Source of the DNA: Halomonas elongata DSM 2581
GTDB taxonomy: Bacteria; Pseudomonadota; Gammaproteobacteria; Pseudomonadales; Halomonadaceae
NCBI RefSeq assembly: GCF_000196875.2
Contig: NC_014532.2
Span: 1,922,001-1,986,000 of the forward strand
DNA length: 64,000 nt
Direction: 5' to 3'
The notes beneath the pieces were generated by a model. It worked only from the letters and a program-made list of their open reading frames with translations. It was not told the DNA's origin and made no database searches. The position numbers and the translations under genes were made by a program. Shown piece after piece: positions 24,672-33,608 of this stretch. The first letter of the stretch is position 1. Every line of letters starts with the position of its first letter.

Positions 24672-25928
24672 TCAGTAGTCGATGGGATCGCGCACGATCG
24701 GACAGGTCATGCAGTGGCCTCCGCCGCGCCCTCGGCCCAGCTCGCTGGCACTGATCGTGATGACTTCCACCCCTGCCTTGCGCAGCAAGGTATTGGTCGA
24801 GACGTTACGGTCGTAGCCGATCACCACACCGGGCTTCAACGCCACCACATTGTTGCCGTCATCCCACTGCTCGCGCTCCGAGGCATAGACATCGCCGCCC
24901 GTTTCGACGACCCGCAACTCCTCGAGCCCCAGTGCCTCGGCAACGACCTTGAGGAAACCGCCCGGCTCGTGCCGCAGATCGATGCCGCCAGGCTTGGACT
25001 CGTCCGGCCGCAGGCTGAAAGGCACGATGCTCTGCACCACTTCGGGATAGATGGTGACCAGGTCGTAGTCGCAGAAGCTGAAGACCGTATCCAGATGCAT
25101 GGCAGCACGGGACTTGGGCAATCCGGCGACGATGATGCGCTCGACCTCGCCACTCTCGAACAGGTTCTGGGCCAGTTGGCCGATGGCCTGCCGGGACGAA
25201 CGTTCTCCCATGCCGATCAGCACCACACCATTACCGATGGGCATGACATCGCCCCCTTCCAGTGTGGCGGCGCCATGATCCTTGTCCGGATCGCCGTACC
25301 AGATCCGGAAGTCGGCCTTGGTGAACTCGGGATGGAAACGATAGATGGCGGCCGTGAGCAGGGTTTCCTGACGTCGTGCCGGCCAGAACATGGGGTTCAG
25401 GGAAACGCCACCGTAAATCCAGCAGGAGGTGTCGCGAGTGAACAGGGTGTTGGGCAGGGGCGGCAGGATGAAGCTGGAATGCCCCAGGTACTCGCGGAAC
25501 ATCCGGCTTATTTCGCCACCATGGGTGCCGGCCAGATCATTGCCGGAAACGCCACCGATCAGAAACTCGGCGATCTGTCTGGGAGGCAGGGATTCGAGCC
25601 AGGCGCGCACTTCCCGCTGCATGCCCACTCCCACGAGATCGGGAGTCAACTTGCGATCCAGAATCCAGGCCAGCGCCTCGGGGTTCTGGGCCACCTCGGC
25701 CAGCATGTTGTGCATTTCCAGCACTTCCACGCCATGCTCCCGCATCTTGGTGACGAAATCGAAATGATCGCGCTTGGCCTGGTTGACCCACATCACATCA
25801 TCGAACAACAGATCGTCGCAGTTGCTTGGCGTCAGACGTTGATGTGCCAGGCCGGGCGAACAGACCATGACCTTGCGCAGCTTTCCTGCTTCCGAATGGA
25901 CGCCATACTTGGGTTTTTCCGCCGACAT
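24672..25928 (-). CDS. arcA: Arginine deiminase
   Basis: A 418-residue guanidino-modifying enzyme. The nucleophile is Cys406 ([14 protein letters not shown]), the same position as in Pseudomonas; the [10 protein letters not shown] and FTRDTSCW segments are also typical. It hydrolyses arginine to citrulline and ammonia, and the ammonia can also raise cytoplasmic pH. It is second in the operon after arcD. Confidence 0.95.
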   Translation of the reverse strand: MSAEKPKYGVHSEAGKLRKVMVCSPGLAHQRLTPSNCDDLLFDDVMWVNQAKRDHFDFVTKMREHGVEVLEMHNMLAEVAQNPEALAWILDRKLTPDLVGVGMQREVRAWLESLPPRQIAEFLIGGVSGNDLAGTHGGEISRMFREYLGHSSFILPPLPNTLFTRDTSCWIYGGVSLNPMFWPARRQETLLTAAIYRFHPEFTKADFRIWYGDPDKDHGAATLEGGDVMPIGNGVVLIGMGERSSRQAIGQLAQNLFESGEVERIIVAGLPKSRAAMHLDTVFSFCDYDLVTIYPEVVQSIVPFSLRPDESKPGGIDLRHEPGGFLKVVAEALGLEELRVVETGGDVYASEREQWDDGNNVVALKPGVVIGYDRNVSTNTLLRKAGVEVITISASELGRGRGGGHCMTCPIVRDPIDY

Positions 25929-25995
25929 GACACTCTCCCATTATCGGTTTGCTTCTCTAACTCGAAGGATTTTCGAGAACTTGGCCGGCAACGCC

Positions 25996-27411
25996 TCAAA
26001 GCGTCAGCATGCCGCTGTACAGGCCATATATCGCCGCGGCGGCACCAATCAGCACGGCCAGGAAAATCAGCTTTTCGATGCCGGTGAAGATCGTGGCACC
26101 GACCTCCCGCTTGGCCTTGGCGAAGAGCAACGCCCCCGGCGCATACAGCAGTGCCGAAAGCAATATGTATTGGATGCCGCTGGCATAGACCAGCCAGATG
26201 GCATACAGCGTGGCGATCAGCGCGATGATCAGGTCACTGCGGCGTTTTCCGGGCTGCGTTTCATAGCTCTCTCCCTTGCCCGCCAGCAGCAGTCCATAAG
26301 CCGCCGACCAGAAATAAGGCACCAGAATCATCGAGGTGGCGAGGTAGAACAGGCTCAGGTAGGTCGACTCATTGAACAGTGTGATGATCAGGAACAACTG
26401 AATCAGACCGTTGGACAACCAGAGCGCATTGACAGGGACCCCGTTGCCGTTCTGCTTGCGCAGGAAGGCCGGCATGGTGTGATCCGAAGCAGTGGTGTAG
26501 AGAATCTCGGCGCACAGCAGCGTCCATGACAGCAATGCCCCCGCCAGCGATACGACAAGCCCGACGCCGATGAGGATGGCCCCCCAGCGGCCGACGACAT
26601 GCTCCAGCACACCTGCCATCGAGGGATTGCTGAGACTGGCCAGCTGGGGCTGCGACATGACGCCCATCGACAGCACATTGACCAGCACCAGCATCAGCAG
26701 CACGAACAAAAAGCCCGTCACGGTGGCCCGTCCGACATCCCGACGCTTCTCGGCTCGGGCCGAGAAGACACTGGCCCCCTCGATGCCGATGAAGACCCAG
26801 ACGGTGACCAGCATCATGTTACGCACCTGGTCCGCCACACTGCCCATGTCCAGCTCAGCGTGGCCCCAGAAATCCTGCGTGAAGAGACCGACGTCGAATG
26901 AAATGGCGGTGATCACGATGAACAGCACCAGCGGTACCAGCTTGGCTATCGTCGTGATCAGGTTGATGAAGGCCGCTTCCTTGATGCCCCTCAGTACCAG
27001 GAAGTGCACGCCCCAGAGCAATAGCGAGGCGCACACGATGGCGGTCAAGGTGTTTCCTTCTCCGAATATCGGGAAGAATATTCCCAAGGTACTGAACAGC
27101 AGCACGAAATAACTGACGTTGCCCAACCAGGCACTCATCCAGTACCCCCAGGCCGAGGAAAAGCCCATGTAGTCGCCAAACCCCGCCTTGGCATAGGCAT
27201 AAATACCGCCATCCAGCTCCGGCTTACGGTTGGCCAGAGTTTGGAACACGAAGGCAAGCGTCAACATGCCGACAGCCGTAATGGCCCAGCCGATCAATAC
27301 GGCGCCGGCTCCCGCACTGACCGCCATGTTTTGAGGCAATGAAAAAATCCCGCCACCAATCATGGAACCGACGACCAACGCCGTCAAAGCACTGAATCCC
27401 AACTTCGCCAT
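25996..27411 (-). CDS. arcD: Arginine/ornithine antiporter
   Basis: A 471-residue APC-superfamily transporter with about twelve to thirteen membrane segments. The N-terminal GSMIGGGIFSLPQNMA and the sixth-helix WVFIGIEGASVFSARAEKRR segment are characteristic of the basic amino acid/polyamine antiporters in arginine deiminase operons. It exchanges external arginine for ornithine without energy cost. It is the first gene of the cluster, preceded by a tandem 20-base repeat (27443-27485) that may regulate the operon. Confidence 0.92.
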   Translation of the reverse strand: MAKLGFSALTALVVGSMIGGGIFSLPQNMAVSAGAGAVLIGWAITAVGMLTLAFVFQTLANRKPELDGGIYAYAKAGFGDYMGFSSAWGYWMSAWLGNVSYFVLLFSTLGIFFPIFGEGNTLTAIVCASLLLWGVHFLVLRGIKEAAFINLITTIAKLVPLVLFIVITAISFDVGLFTQDFWGHAELDMGSVADQVRNMMLVTVWVFIGIEGASVFSARAEKRRDVGRATVTGFLFVLLMLVLVNVLSMGVMSQPQLASLSNPSMAGVLEHVVGRWGAILIGVGLVVSLAGALLSWTLLCAEILYTTASDHTMPAFLRKQNGNGVPVNALWLSNGLIQLFLIITLFNESTYLSLFYLATSMILVPYFWSAAYGLLLAGKGESYETQPGKRRSDLIIALIATLYAIWLVYASGIQYILLSALLYAPGALLFAKAKREVGATIFTGIEKLIFLAVLIGAAAAIYGLYSGMLTL

Positions 27412-27442
27412 GACCCCTTCTCCTGTCCTGGTATCTCTTCTT

Positions 27443-27485
27443 CAATACCACTTAATGGATACGGCCAATACCACTTAATGGATAC
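27443..27485 (-). promoter_or_regulatory. Tandem 20-base repeat upstream of arcD
   Basis: CAATACCACTTAATGGATAC occurs at 27443-27462 and again at 27466-27485, a period of 23 bases, 32 bases upstream of the arcD start. Each unit contains the partial dyad CCA-CTTAA-TGG. Two close, identical units suggest an operator for an activator or repressor of the arc/V-ATPase cluster. The motif is neither an ArgR box nor an FNR/ANR box. Confidence 0.55.
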
Positions 27486-27565
27486 CAATAGCCAATACAA
27501 ACCGAGCCTGCCGACGGAATGGCTACAGGATGATTAAACGTTAGTATTAGAGGATATTTCCAGAT

Positions 27566-27883
27566 ATGTCAAATGATGAACATAAAAATAAAATTGCAAC
27601 AAAATCATCACGATATAAAAACAACAAACCTTACCTTGTTTCTATCCTCGCGGCATCGCTGCCAGAAAAATCATTTGTCCATTACCTGACAGAAACTCTC
27701 AAGATACGACATGGTCAGATTTTCATACTGCAGCCCAATTCAAGACTTCAACGCCCCAAAATTGCACTGCCATTGATCAAAATCATGCACCGCATTGGTT
27801 CAAGAAATGACTTCGATTCGCTATGGTCATGGGAAATGTCTATGGAGGCATACGCTGACAAAATGCCAAGTAATTTATCGTGA
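27566..27883 (+). CDS. Hypothetical AT-rich small protein, 105 aa
   Basis: An open frame from ATG 27566, divergent from arcD, with a lysine-rich N-terminus and a mixed C-terminus. Base composition is clearly more AT-rich than its neighbours and no strong ribosome site precedes the start. It could be a recently acquired or poorly expressed gene, or a chance frame. No family is recognised. Confidence 0.35.
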   Translation: MSNDEHKNKIATKSSRYKNNKPYLVSILAASLPEKSFVHYLTETLKIRHGQIFILQPNSRLQRPKIALPLIKIMHRIGSRNDFDSLWSWEMSMEAYADKMPSNLS

Positions 27884-27908
27884 GAACGAATGAAAAGGAG
27901 CTCTCAGC

Positions 27909-28535
27909 ATGATCGAATGGATTAGCCAGCACAGCAGTTTTCTGCAGGTTGTCACGAGTGTCGCGACACTTATGGTGTGGATTTTCTATGCGCAAATGTT
28001 GATGGCGGGATACATCCGGCAACGCCGGCCCAAGGTCGTCATCAACCAGGTCATGGGGCTGTCGATGAAGGGGCGTTGCCTGATCAGCAACATGAGCGCC
28101 GAGCACATCCATATCGAGTCGGCCCATGCCCGCTTGCATAGCCGCGAGGGAGTCAGATGCTGCACGGTGTCGGAAATGGAGCGAGAGGAAGACGAAGCAA
28201 CTCCCGCATCGTTGCAGGGCGGCACCCTGCAAGGTCCGTTGTCATCGGGAGGTTATATCGATGCCGGCGAGATCCGGCACCTGGTGAACCGTGCGCGACA
28301 GGCCCCCATAGAGGACCGCTCGACGCTGTGCCGCGACGGGGATGCCCCTTATGTGCTCGAGCTTCTCGTGCTGTATATCTACAGCTCGGCCCCCGGCATC
28401 ATGGGCGCCAGCCGCCAGTTCGTGTTCGATGACGATGGCCAGGCGACACCGGCCCACCTGGAGACACGGCAGCATCGCAACTGGTTCGATCGCAGGAGGA
28501 TGTCGGCGCTCTATCGCACCTATCTGGACCGCTAG
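27909..28535 (+). CDS. Membrane-anchored hypothetical protein, 208 aa
   Basis: AAAAGGAG precedes ATG 27909. One N-terminal membrane segment (FLQVVTSVATLMVWIFYAQM) is followed by a cytoplasmic-looking basic stretch (YIRQRRPKVVINQVMGLS) and a soluble mixed alpha/beta domain of about 150 residues. The soluble part could be a sensory or scaffold domain. No catalytic motif stands out and I do not recognise the family. Confidence 0.65.
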   Translation: MIEWISQHSSFLQVVTSVATLMVWIFYAQMLMAGYIRQRRPKVVINQVMGLSMKGRCLISNMSAEHIHIESAHARLHSREGVRCCTVSEMEREEDEATPASLQGGTLQGPLSSGGYIDAGEIRHLVNRARQAPIEDRSTLCRDGDAPYVLELLVLYIYSSAPGIMGASRQFVFDDDGQATPAHLETRQHRNWFDRRRMSALYRTYLDR

Positions 28536-28716
28536 GGTCTGTATGAAAAGTGCCTCGTCGACTTTGCGTACAAGACCTGATGCCGAGGTGGAGTCGACAT
28601 GACGCTTCTACTGCATTGACGCCGCCGGGTTCAAACATAATGATGGTGGCGGGCGACAATGTCGGGTGTCGGAGGACACTCCCCCACCAGCTCAGCTTCA
28701 TCACCGAGGGATAGAA

Positions 28717-28875
28717 ATGGACATCATCCGCATCATTCTTGCCATCATCCTGCCGCCCGTGGGCGTCTTTCTCCAGGTCGGCTTCGGCCTGCACTTCTGG
28801 GTGAACATCCTGTTGACGATCCTGGGCTATATCCCGGGCATCGTGCATGCGGTCTGGATCATCGCCAAGCGATAG
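28717..28875 (+). CDS. yqaE: Pmp3/YqaE-type membrane protein
   Basis: A 52-residue two-helix protein with the Pmp3 signature: ILAIILPPVGVFLQVGFG, then FWVNILLTILGYIPGIVHAVWII. The family sits in the inner membrane and is linked to salt and membrane-potential stress. Start ATG 28717 has CCGAGGG upstream. A long perfect hairpin terminator follows directly. Confidence 0.92.
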   Translation: MDIIRIILAIILPPVGVFLQVGFGLHFWVNILLTILGYIPGIVHAVWIIAKR

Positions 28876-28880
28876 CAGAA

Positions 28881-28916
28881 AACGACCGCGGCCCCTTCCA
28901 AGGGGCCGCGGTCGTT
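28881..28916. terminator. Strong bidirectional terminator
   Basis: AACGACCGCGGCCCCTT pairs with its exact complement at 28900-28916, with A-rich and T-rich flanks on either side. It lies between convergent yqaE and the CBS-domain transporter gene and can stop transcription from both directions. Confidence 0.88.
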
Positions 28917-28919
28917 TCA

Positions 28920-29966
28920 TCAAGACGGGGGTTCCGGCGAACCTTCTCGCTCCGGTTGCCGACGCAAGTTCTTGGTCCAGCGTTGCTTGGCATACTTGCG
29001 CAGATTGGCCACATTGTCGGTTTCATCGACGATGTCCTGCCCGATGATCGTCTCGATCACATCCTCCAGACTGATCAGCCCTAACCAGGTGCCTCGGTCA
29101 TCGTAGACGACACAAAGATGATGCTTGTCGGCCACCATCATCGTGAACACTCGCTCGACACTATCCTCGGCGGCCACCGACTTGATCGGGTGCATCAGCG
29201 ACTTCAGGGTCGCCTCGGCGTCGGCCTGACAGGTATCCGCCTTGTGTACATAGCCCATGGCTCGTTCACCGCCATCCATGACGGGAAAGCGCGTGAAGGC
29301 GGCATCTCCCAGGGTCTCGTTGAACTCGGCCACGGTCATCTGCGGCTTGACGGCCATGCATACAGTACGTGGCGTCATCACGCTGCGCACGTCGATCTCA
29401 TGGAGGTTGAGGATATTGGTGATCACCCGGGCCTCATCGGCATCCAGCGCCTGCGCCTCATGTCCGATCTGCGCCAGCGCCTTGATTTCGCCGCGCATGT
29501 CGGTGTCATCGACTTCCCGGGAAATGCGTCGCGTGATGAGCTCGGAGAGCCAGACGAAGGGTTTGAGCAGCCAGACCATTCCCTCCAGCACCGGCGCGGT
29601 GAACCCCGTCAGCGGACGCCAGTAGGTGGCACCGATGGTCTTGGGAATGATCTCGGACAGCACCAGAATGAGCAGCGTCATCATCGCCGAGGCCACGCCC
29701 AGCCAGGCCTCACCGAACACCACTGTGACCTGCGCCCCCACCCCCGTGGCCCCGACGGTGTGAGCCACGGTATTGAGCGTCAGGATCGCCGACAACGGCT
29801 GGTCGATGTTCTGTTTCAAGCGTGACAACCGTCGATGCAACCTGGGCCGGGAGTCGCGCAGTTGCGCCACATAGCTTGGCGTCATGGATAAAAGTGCTGC
29901 CTCGAGCAGCGAACAGAGAAAGGAAATGCCGATGGCAACAAGGGCAAAGAGAGTCAGCAGTATCAT
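28920..29966 (-). CDS. CNNM (DUF21) plus CBS-pair transporter
   Basis: A 348-residue protein of the HlyC/CorC family. An N-terminal CNNM domain with about four membrane helices (including LSEIIPKTIGATYWRPL) is followed by an acidic helix region and two CBS motifs (SVMTPRTVCMAVK, and MHPIKSVAAEDSVERVF through LGLISLEDVIETIIGQDIVD). The C-terminal CorC_HlyC domain of longer members is missing. Relatives export or sense Mg2+ or other divalent ions; the substrate here is not known. Confidence 0.88.
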   Translation of the reverse strand: MILLTLFALVAIGISFLCSLLEAALLSMTPSYVAQLRDSRPRLHRRLSRLKQNIDQPLSAILTLNTVAHTVGATGVGAQVTVVFGEAWLGVASAMMTLLILVLSEIIPKTIGATYWRPLTGFTAPVLEGMVWLLKPFVWLSELITRRISREVDDTDMRGEIKALAQIGHEAQALDADEARVITNILNLHEIDVRSVMTPRTVCMAVKPQMTVAEFNETLGDAAFTRFPVMDGGERAMGYVHKADTCQADAEATLKSLMHPIKSVAAEDSVERVFTMMVADKHHLCVVYDDRGTWLGLISLEDVIETIIGQDIVDETDNVANLRKYAKQRWTKNLRRQPEREGSPEPPS

Positions 29967-30184
29967 GAGGCCTCGAAGGAAATGTCACCGCAACACCACC
30001 GGATGGGGCCGATCAATCATCTCCCATCCCTCATGGCCAGGCAATGGACCAAGAGCCCCGGAAATGTGACATTCGTTGACGGGAGACACGCAATACCGAC
30101 ATGGACAGTGCCACCTCGGTCGGCCAGACTAATCTCGCCAATCGCTGATATGGCAAGCCTACGTCAACGGATCAGGAGGATCGT

Positions 30185-30433
30185 ATGGGCATCATTTCTT
30201 GGATCATCTTTGGCCTCATCGCCGGTATCGCGGCCAAATTCCTCATGCCAGGCAAGGATGGCGGGGGCATCATCCTGACGTGCATCCTGGGCATCGTCGG
30301 CGCCGTGGTGGGTGGCTGGGTCAGCACTCTGCTGGGCATGGGCCAGGTGGATGGCTTCAATATCGGCAGCTTCGTGATCGCCATCATCGGTGCACTGGTA
30401 GTGCTCTTCATCTACAACAAGGTCGTCAAGTAG
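30185..30433 (+). CDS. GlsB/YeaQ/YmgE-type stress membrane protein
   Basis: An 82-residue glycine-rich protein with three membrane helices: IISWIIFGLIAGIAAKFLMP, ILTCILGIVGAVVGGWVSTL and GSFVIAIIGALVVLFIYNKV. The family is induced by osmotic and general stress and is related to transglycosylase-associated proteins. CAGGAGGAT precedes ATG 30185 and a terminator follows. Confidence 0.92.
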   Translation: MGIISWIIFGLIAGIAAKFLMPGKDGGGIILTCILGIVGAVVGGWVSTLLGMGQVDGFNIGSFVIAIIGALVVLFIYNKVVK

Positions 30434-30441
30434 GACCACCC

Positions 30442-30470
30442 GAGGCCGGCCAATGCCGGCCTCTTCTTTC
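30442..30470. terminator. Terminator between glsB-type gene and cvrA
   Basis: GAGGCCGGC/GCCGGCCTC, a perfect 9-bp stem with a 4-base loop, followed by TTCTTTC. The flanking genes converge on it. Confidence 0.8.
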
Positions 30471-30489
30471 AGCTTCCAGCGAACGTTCT

Positions 30490-32196
30490 TCAGTAGAGTC
30501 TCAGCCCCACCTGGGTCACCCGATTGCCCTCCATCTCACTGACCACCCAGTGAATACCGTGCCAGTCGACATCGTCGCCCACCACCGGATGCCCACCCAC
30601 GCGTAGCGAGAGGAAGTCCGCCAGCGTCATGTCCTGTTCTCCAGGGCTGAGCGTCAACCCGTAGGCATCGGCGATATCGCCCATGAGCACCTCGCCGGAG
30701 AAGGTGAAGGTGCCGAAGAAGGCCTTCTCGCGGCGCAGCCTGGCGTCACCATTGAACAGCTTGTTGAGCGCCGGCAAGTCATCGGTACGCCCGATCACGC
30801 AGAGCACATCGCCCCGACGCAATTGGGTAGAGCCCTTGGGGTGCAACATCACGCCATCACGGAACAACGAGGCGATCAAGGCGCCGGAAGGAAAACGCAG
30901 CAACCGAATCGGCACGTCCTCGAGATCACTGTTCTCCACTTCATAGACGAACATCTCGAAATCGTTTTCGGCCTGAATGCCCAAGGGCCCACGCCGGTTG
31001 GGCGTGACCATGGGCGGCAGCAGCACCCGCATGCGCCGGGCCATCCATGGCAGGGTTCCTCCCTGGATGAGCAGCGACAGCAACACCACCGCGAAAGCGA
31101 CATTGAAGTACAAAGAGGCATTCTCGACCCCGCCGATCACCGGGAAGATCGCCAGCACGATCGGCACCGCTCCTCGCAGCCCCACCCAGGCGATGAAGAC
31201 GACTTCACGCCAGCGGAAACGAAAGAATGGCTTGATGGAAATCAGCACGGCCAGCGGCCGCGCCACGAAGATCAACGCCAGCGCCACCAGGGTGGCGGGA
31301 AAGGCGTATTCGAGCATCTCGCTGGGCGTGACCAACAGCCCAAGCACCAGGAACAGGCCAATCTGGCTCAACCAGGCCAAGCCATCGTGCACCGGCAGAA
31401 TGAAGTTGAGATGCCGCCCCGGTCGATTGCCGATCATCAAGCCGGTGAGATAGATCGCCAGGAAACCGCTCCCGCCCAGGGCACTGGTGACACCGAAGAC
31501 ACAGAAGCCAAGCGCCAGCGCCAGCAACGAATAGAGACCGGGCTCCAGGTCCAGCCAGCTCAACAGGCGTCCGGCGACCCAACCGGCCCCGATGCCGATG
31601 ACGATGCCCAGGCCGAACTGCTGAACGAAGAACAGCCCGGTCTCCCAGACGCCACCGATATCGCCGGCCAATGTCTCCACCAGCATCAGTGTCAGGAAGA
31701 TGGCCATCGGGTCGTTGGTGCCCGACTCGATTTCCAGCGTCGCGCCAACCCGCTCATTGAGGTTGATGCCTCGCCCGCCGAGCATCGAGAACACTGCCGC
31801 CGCATCGGTGGAGCCGACGATGGCCCCGACCAGCAATCCCTGCAGCGGCGTCAGATCGAAGACCAGCATGGCGATGCCGCCTACCAGGCCGCTGGTCAGC
31901 AAGACCCCCAGAGTCGCCAGGCTCAAGGCCGGCTTGAAACCGACGCGGAACGTCTTCAGTCGAGTACGCAGGCCGCCATCCAGAAGAATCATCGCCAGGG
32001 CGAGATGGCCAATCACAAAGGCCAGTGCATAGTCATCGAACTGGATCCCCAGGACGCCTTCTTCGCCGGCCAGCATGCCAAGGCCGAGAAAGATCAGCAG
32101 CAATGGCACTCCTACCAGCGTCGACAGCCGGCTGGCGAGAATACTCAAGGCAATGAGAAAACCACTGAGCAGAAAAAGGGTATTGATCGAATCCAT
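30490..32196 (-). CDS. cvrA: Potassium/proton antiporter CvrA (NhaP2 type)
   Basis: A 568-residue CPA1-type antiporter with about twelve membrane helices. The ion-site motif is ESGTNDPMAIF, preceded by GAIVGSTDAAAVFSMLGG. A cytoplasmic tail carries a TrkA-C domain (about 400-480) and a CorC_HlyC-like domain (about 490-568, including GDVLCVIGRTDDLPALNKLF). It exports K+ in exchange for protons and supports volume and osmotic control, fitting a halophile. Confidence 0.9.
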   Translation of the reverse strand: MDSINTLFLLSGFLIALSILASRLSTLVGVPLLLIFLGLGMLAGEEGVLGIQFDDYALAFVIGHLALAMILLDGGLRTRLKTFRVGFKPALSLATLGVLLTSGLVGGIAMLVFDLTPLQGLLVGAIVGSTDAAAVFSMLGGRGINLNERVGATLEIESGTNDPMAIFLTLMLVETLAGDIGGVWETGLFFVQQFGLGIVIGIGAGWVAGRLLSWLDLEPGLYSLLALALGFCVFGVTSALGGSGFLAIYLTGLMIGNRPGRHLNFILPVHDGLAWLSQIGLFLVLGLLVTPSEMLEYAFPATLVALALIFVARPLAVLISIKPFFRFRWREVVFIAWVGLRGAVPIVLAIFPVIGGVENASLYFNVAFAVVLLSLLIQGGTLPWMARRMRVLLPPMVTPNRRGPLGIQAENDFEMFVYEVENSDLEDVPIRLLRFPSGALIASLFRDGVMLHPKGSTQLRRGDVLCVIGRTDDLPALNKLFNGDARLRREKAFFGTFTFSGEVLMGDIADAYGLTLSPGEQDMTLADFLSLRVGGHPVVGDDVDWHGIHWVVSEMEGNRVTQVGLRLY

Positions 32197-32435
32197 GCGC
32201 CCTACCCTGGGAGATGAAAATTGATTGTCTCATGACCATCTATCATGCCGCGATGCCGGCCCAACCGATACTGGCCAGGCACCGGCCGGCGCCGATAGAC
32301 TAGCGTGGATCGCTCGCGCTCAGGGGAATCGAGCACGAAGGCTTCTCGGCTCGATGCCGTCATTCCCCGACTGCCTGGTCGAACCACTGACCAGAACGGC
32401 AAAGCCGAGCCGCCTATTACGCTGGAGTCACTGCC

Positions 32436-33608
32436 ATGTCCTCACTTCGCCGGTCGCTACTGGCGCTGGGCCCCCTGCTGCTTGCCGGTATGAGCCTGCT
32501 CGCCCCTTCATTCGCCATGGGGAACGAAGAAGGTGATACCACCGAGCCACGCTACCCGCCACTGAATACCGAGGTCATGGTGCCCGATCTCCCGCCGGCA
32601 CCGGTCGATCCGCTGGTACGCTACCAAGGCTTGCCCAGTGGCCCGGCAGTGGACACGCCGTCGCAGCCCATTGCACCAGCCATTGCCATGGGGCCGCCGG
32701 AGCCCATCGCACCGCCGCCGGTCGATCACCTGGAGGTTGCGCTGGATTGGTACCCCAGCCCGCGACACGCAGCGCTATACATCGCAAAGGCCCTCGACAT
32801 GTTCGAGCATCGGGGTCTCGACGTTCGCCTCTCGACCCCTGCCGACCCGGAAGTGCCGACCAAGCTGCTGGCCGACTCCCGGGTCGACCTGGCGCTGACC
32901 CGTCAGCCCCTGCTGCATCTGCAAGTCGACCAAGGCATGCCGCTGGTGCGCGTCGCCACACTGGTGGGAGTTCCGCTGACCGCCCTGGTCGTCAGGCGCG
33001 ACACGGGCATCGAGTCACCCGCACAACTGGAAGGAGCCCGTGTCGGTCACGCCGATCAGGACGCGGAACGGATCCTGCTGCCCGCCATGCTCGCCGATCA
33101 CGACGTTTCCATGGACAGTATCGATACCCCGAACGTTCACTACCGGATGGAACAGGCCATGCTCGAAGGACGCGTGGATGCCATCATCGGCGGCATGCGC
33201 CACCTGCTGCCCCGGGCGCTGGCCAACGATGGCCTGCCCACACGCAGCTTCGCGGTGGAGCAGCACGGCATGCCGCGACACGACGGCCTGATCCTGGTGG
33301 CCAATCGCAACGAGCTGAAACGGCAACGCTCGGCCATTCGGCGCTTCGTATCGGCCCTGGAGGAAGCCACGGCATGGATCCTCGAGCATCCCGACGAAAG
33401 CTGGCGGCGGCTCGTCGTCACCGAACCCACCCTGGACACTCCCCTCAACCGCGACGCCTGGCCGGAGATACGGGCCCGCCTGACCCAGACCCCCAGTGCC
33501 TTGAGCCAGGGACGCTATCGGGATGTCGAGCGATTTCTCTTCGAGGCCGGCCTGGTGACGGAGCGCCATCCCGTCTCGCGGCTCGCCGTGGACATCAGCG
33601 AGCCTTGA
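32436..33608 (+). CDS. Solitary THI5/NMT1-like substrate-binding protein
   Basis: A 390-residue secreted protein. A signal peptide (LLALGPLLLAGMSLLAPSFA) is followed by an unusually long proline-rich linker (about 30-98), then an NMT1/THI5-type binding domain starting LEVALDWYPSPRHAALYIAK, the pattern of pyrimidine-precursor binding proteins. No permease or ATPase gene is adjacent, so it may serve a distant ABC transporter. GGAG lies upstream of ATG 32436. Confidence 0.82.
   Translation: MSSLRRSLLALGPLLLAGMSLLAPSFAMGNEEGDTTEPRYPPLNTEVMVPDLPPAPVDPLVRYQGLPSGPAVDTPSQPIAPAIAMGPPEPIAPPPVDHLEVALDWYPSPRHAALYIAKALDMFEHRGLDVRLSTPADPEVPTKLLADSRVDLALTRQPLLHLQVDQGMPLVRVATLVGVPLTALVVRRDTGIESPAQLEGARVGHADQDAERILLPAMLADHDVSMDSIDTPNVHYRMEQAMLEGRVDAIIGGMRHLLPRALANDGLPTRSFAVEQHGMPRHDGLILVANRNELKRQRSAIRRFVSALEEATAWILEHPDESWRRLVVTEPTLDTPLNRDAWPEIRARLTQTPSALSQGRYRDVERFLFEAGLVTERHPVSRLAVDISEP

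Noticed and set aside
24636..26087. Very long open frames opposite arcA and arcB, and similar long antisense frames over the V-ATPase, prpE, cvrA and yej genes.
   Set aside because: They are codon-bias shadows of strongly supported genes on the other strand in GC-rich DNA, without ribosome sites or recognisable domains.
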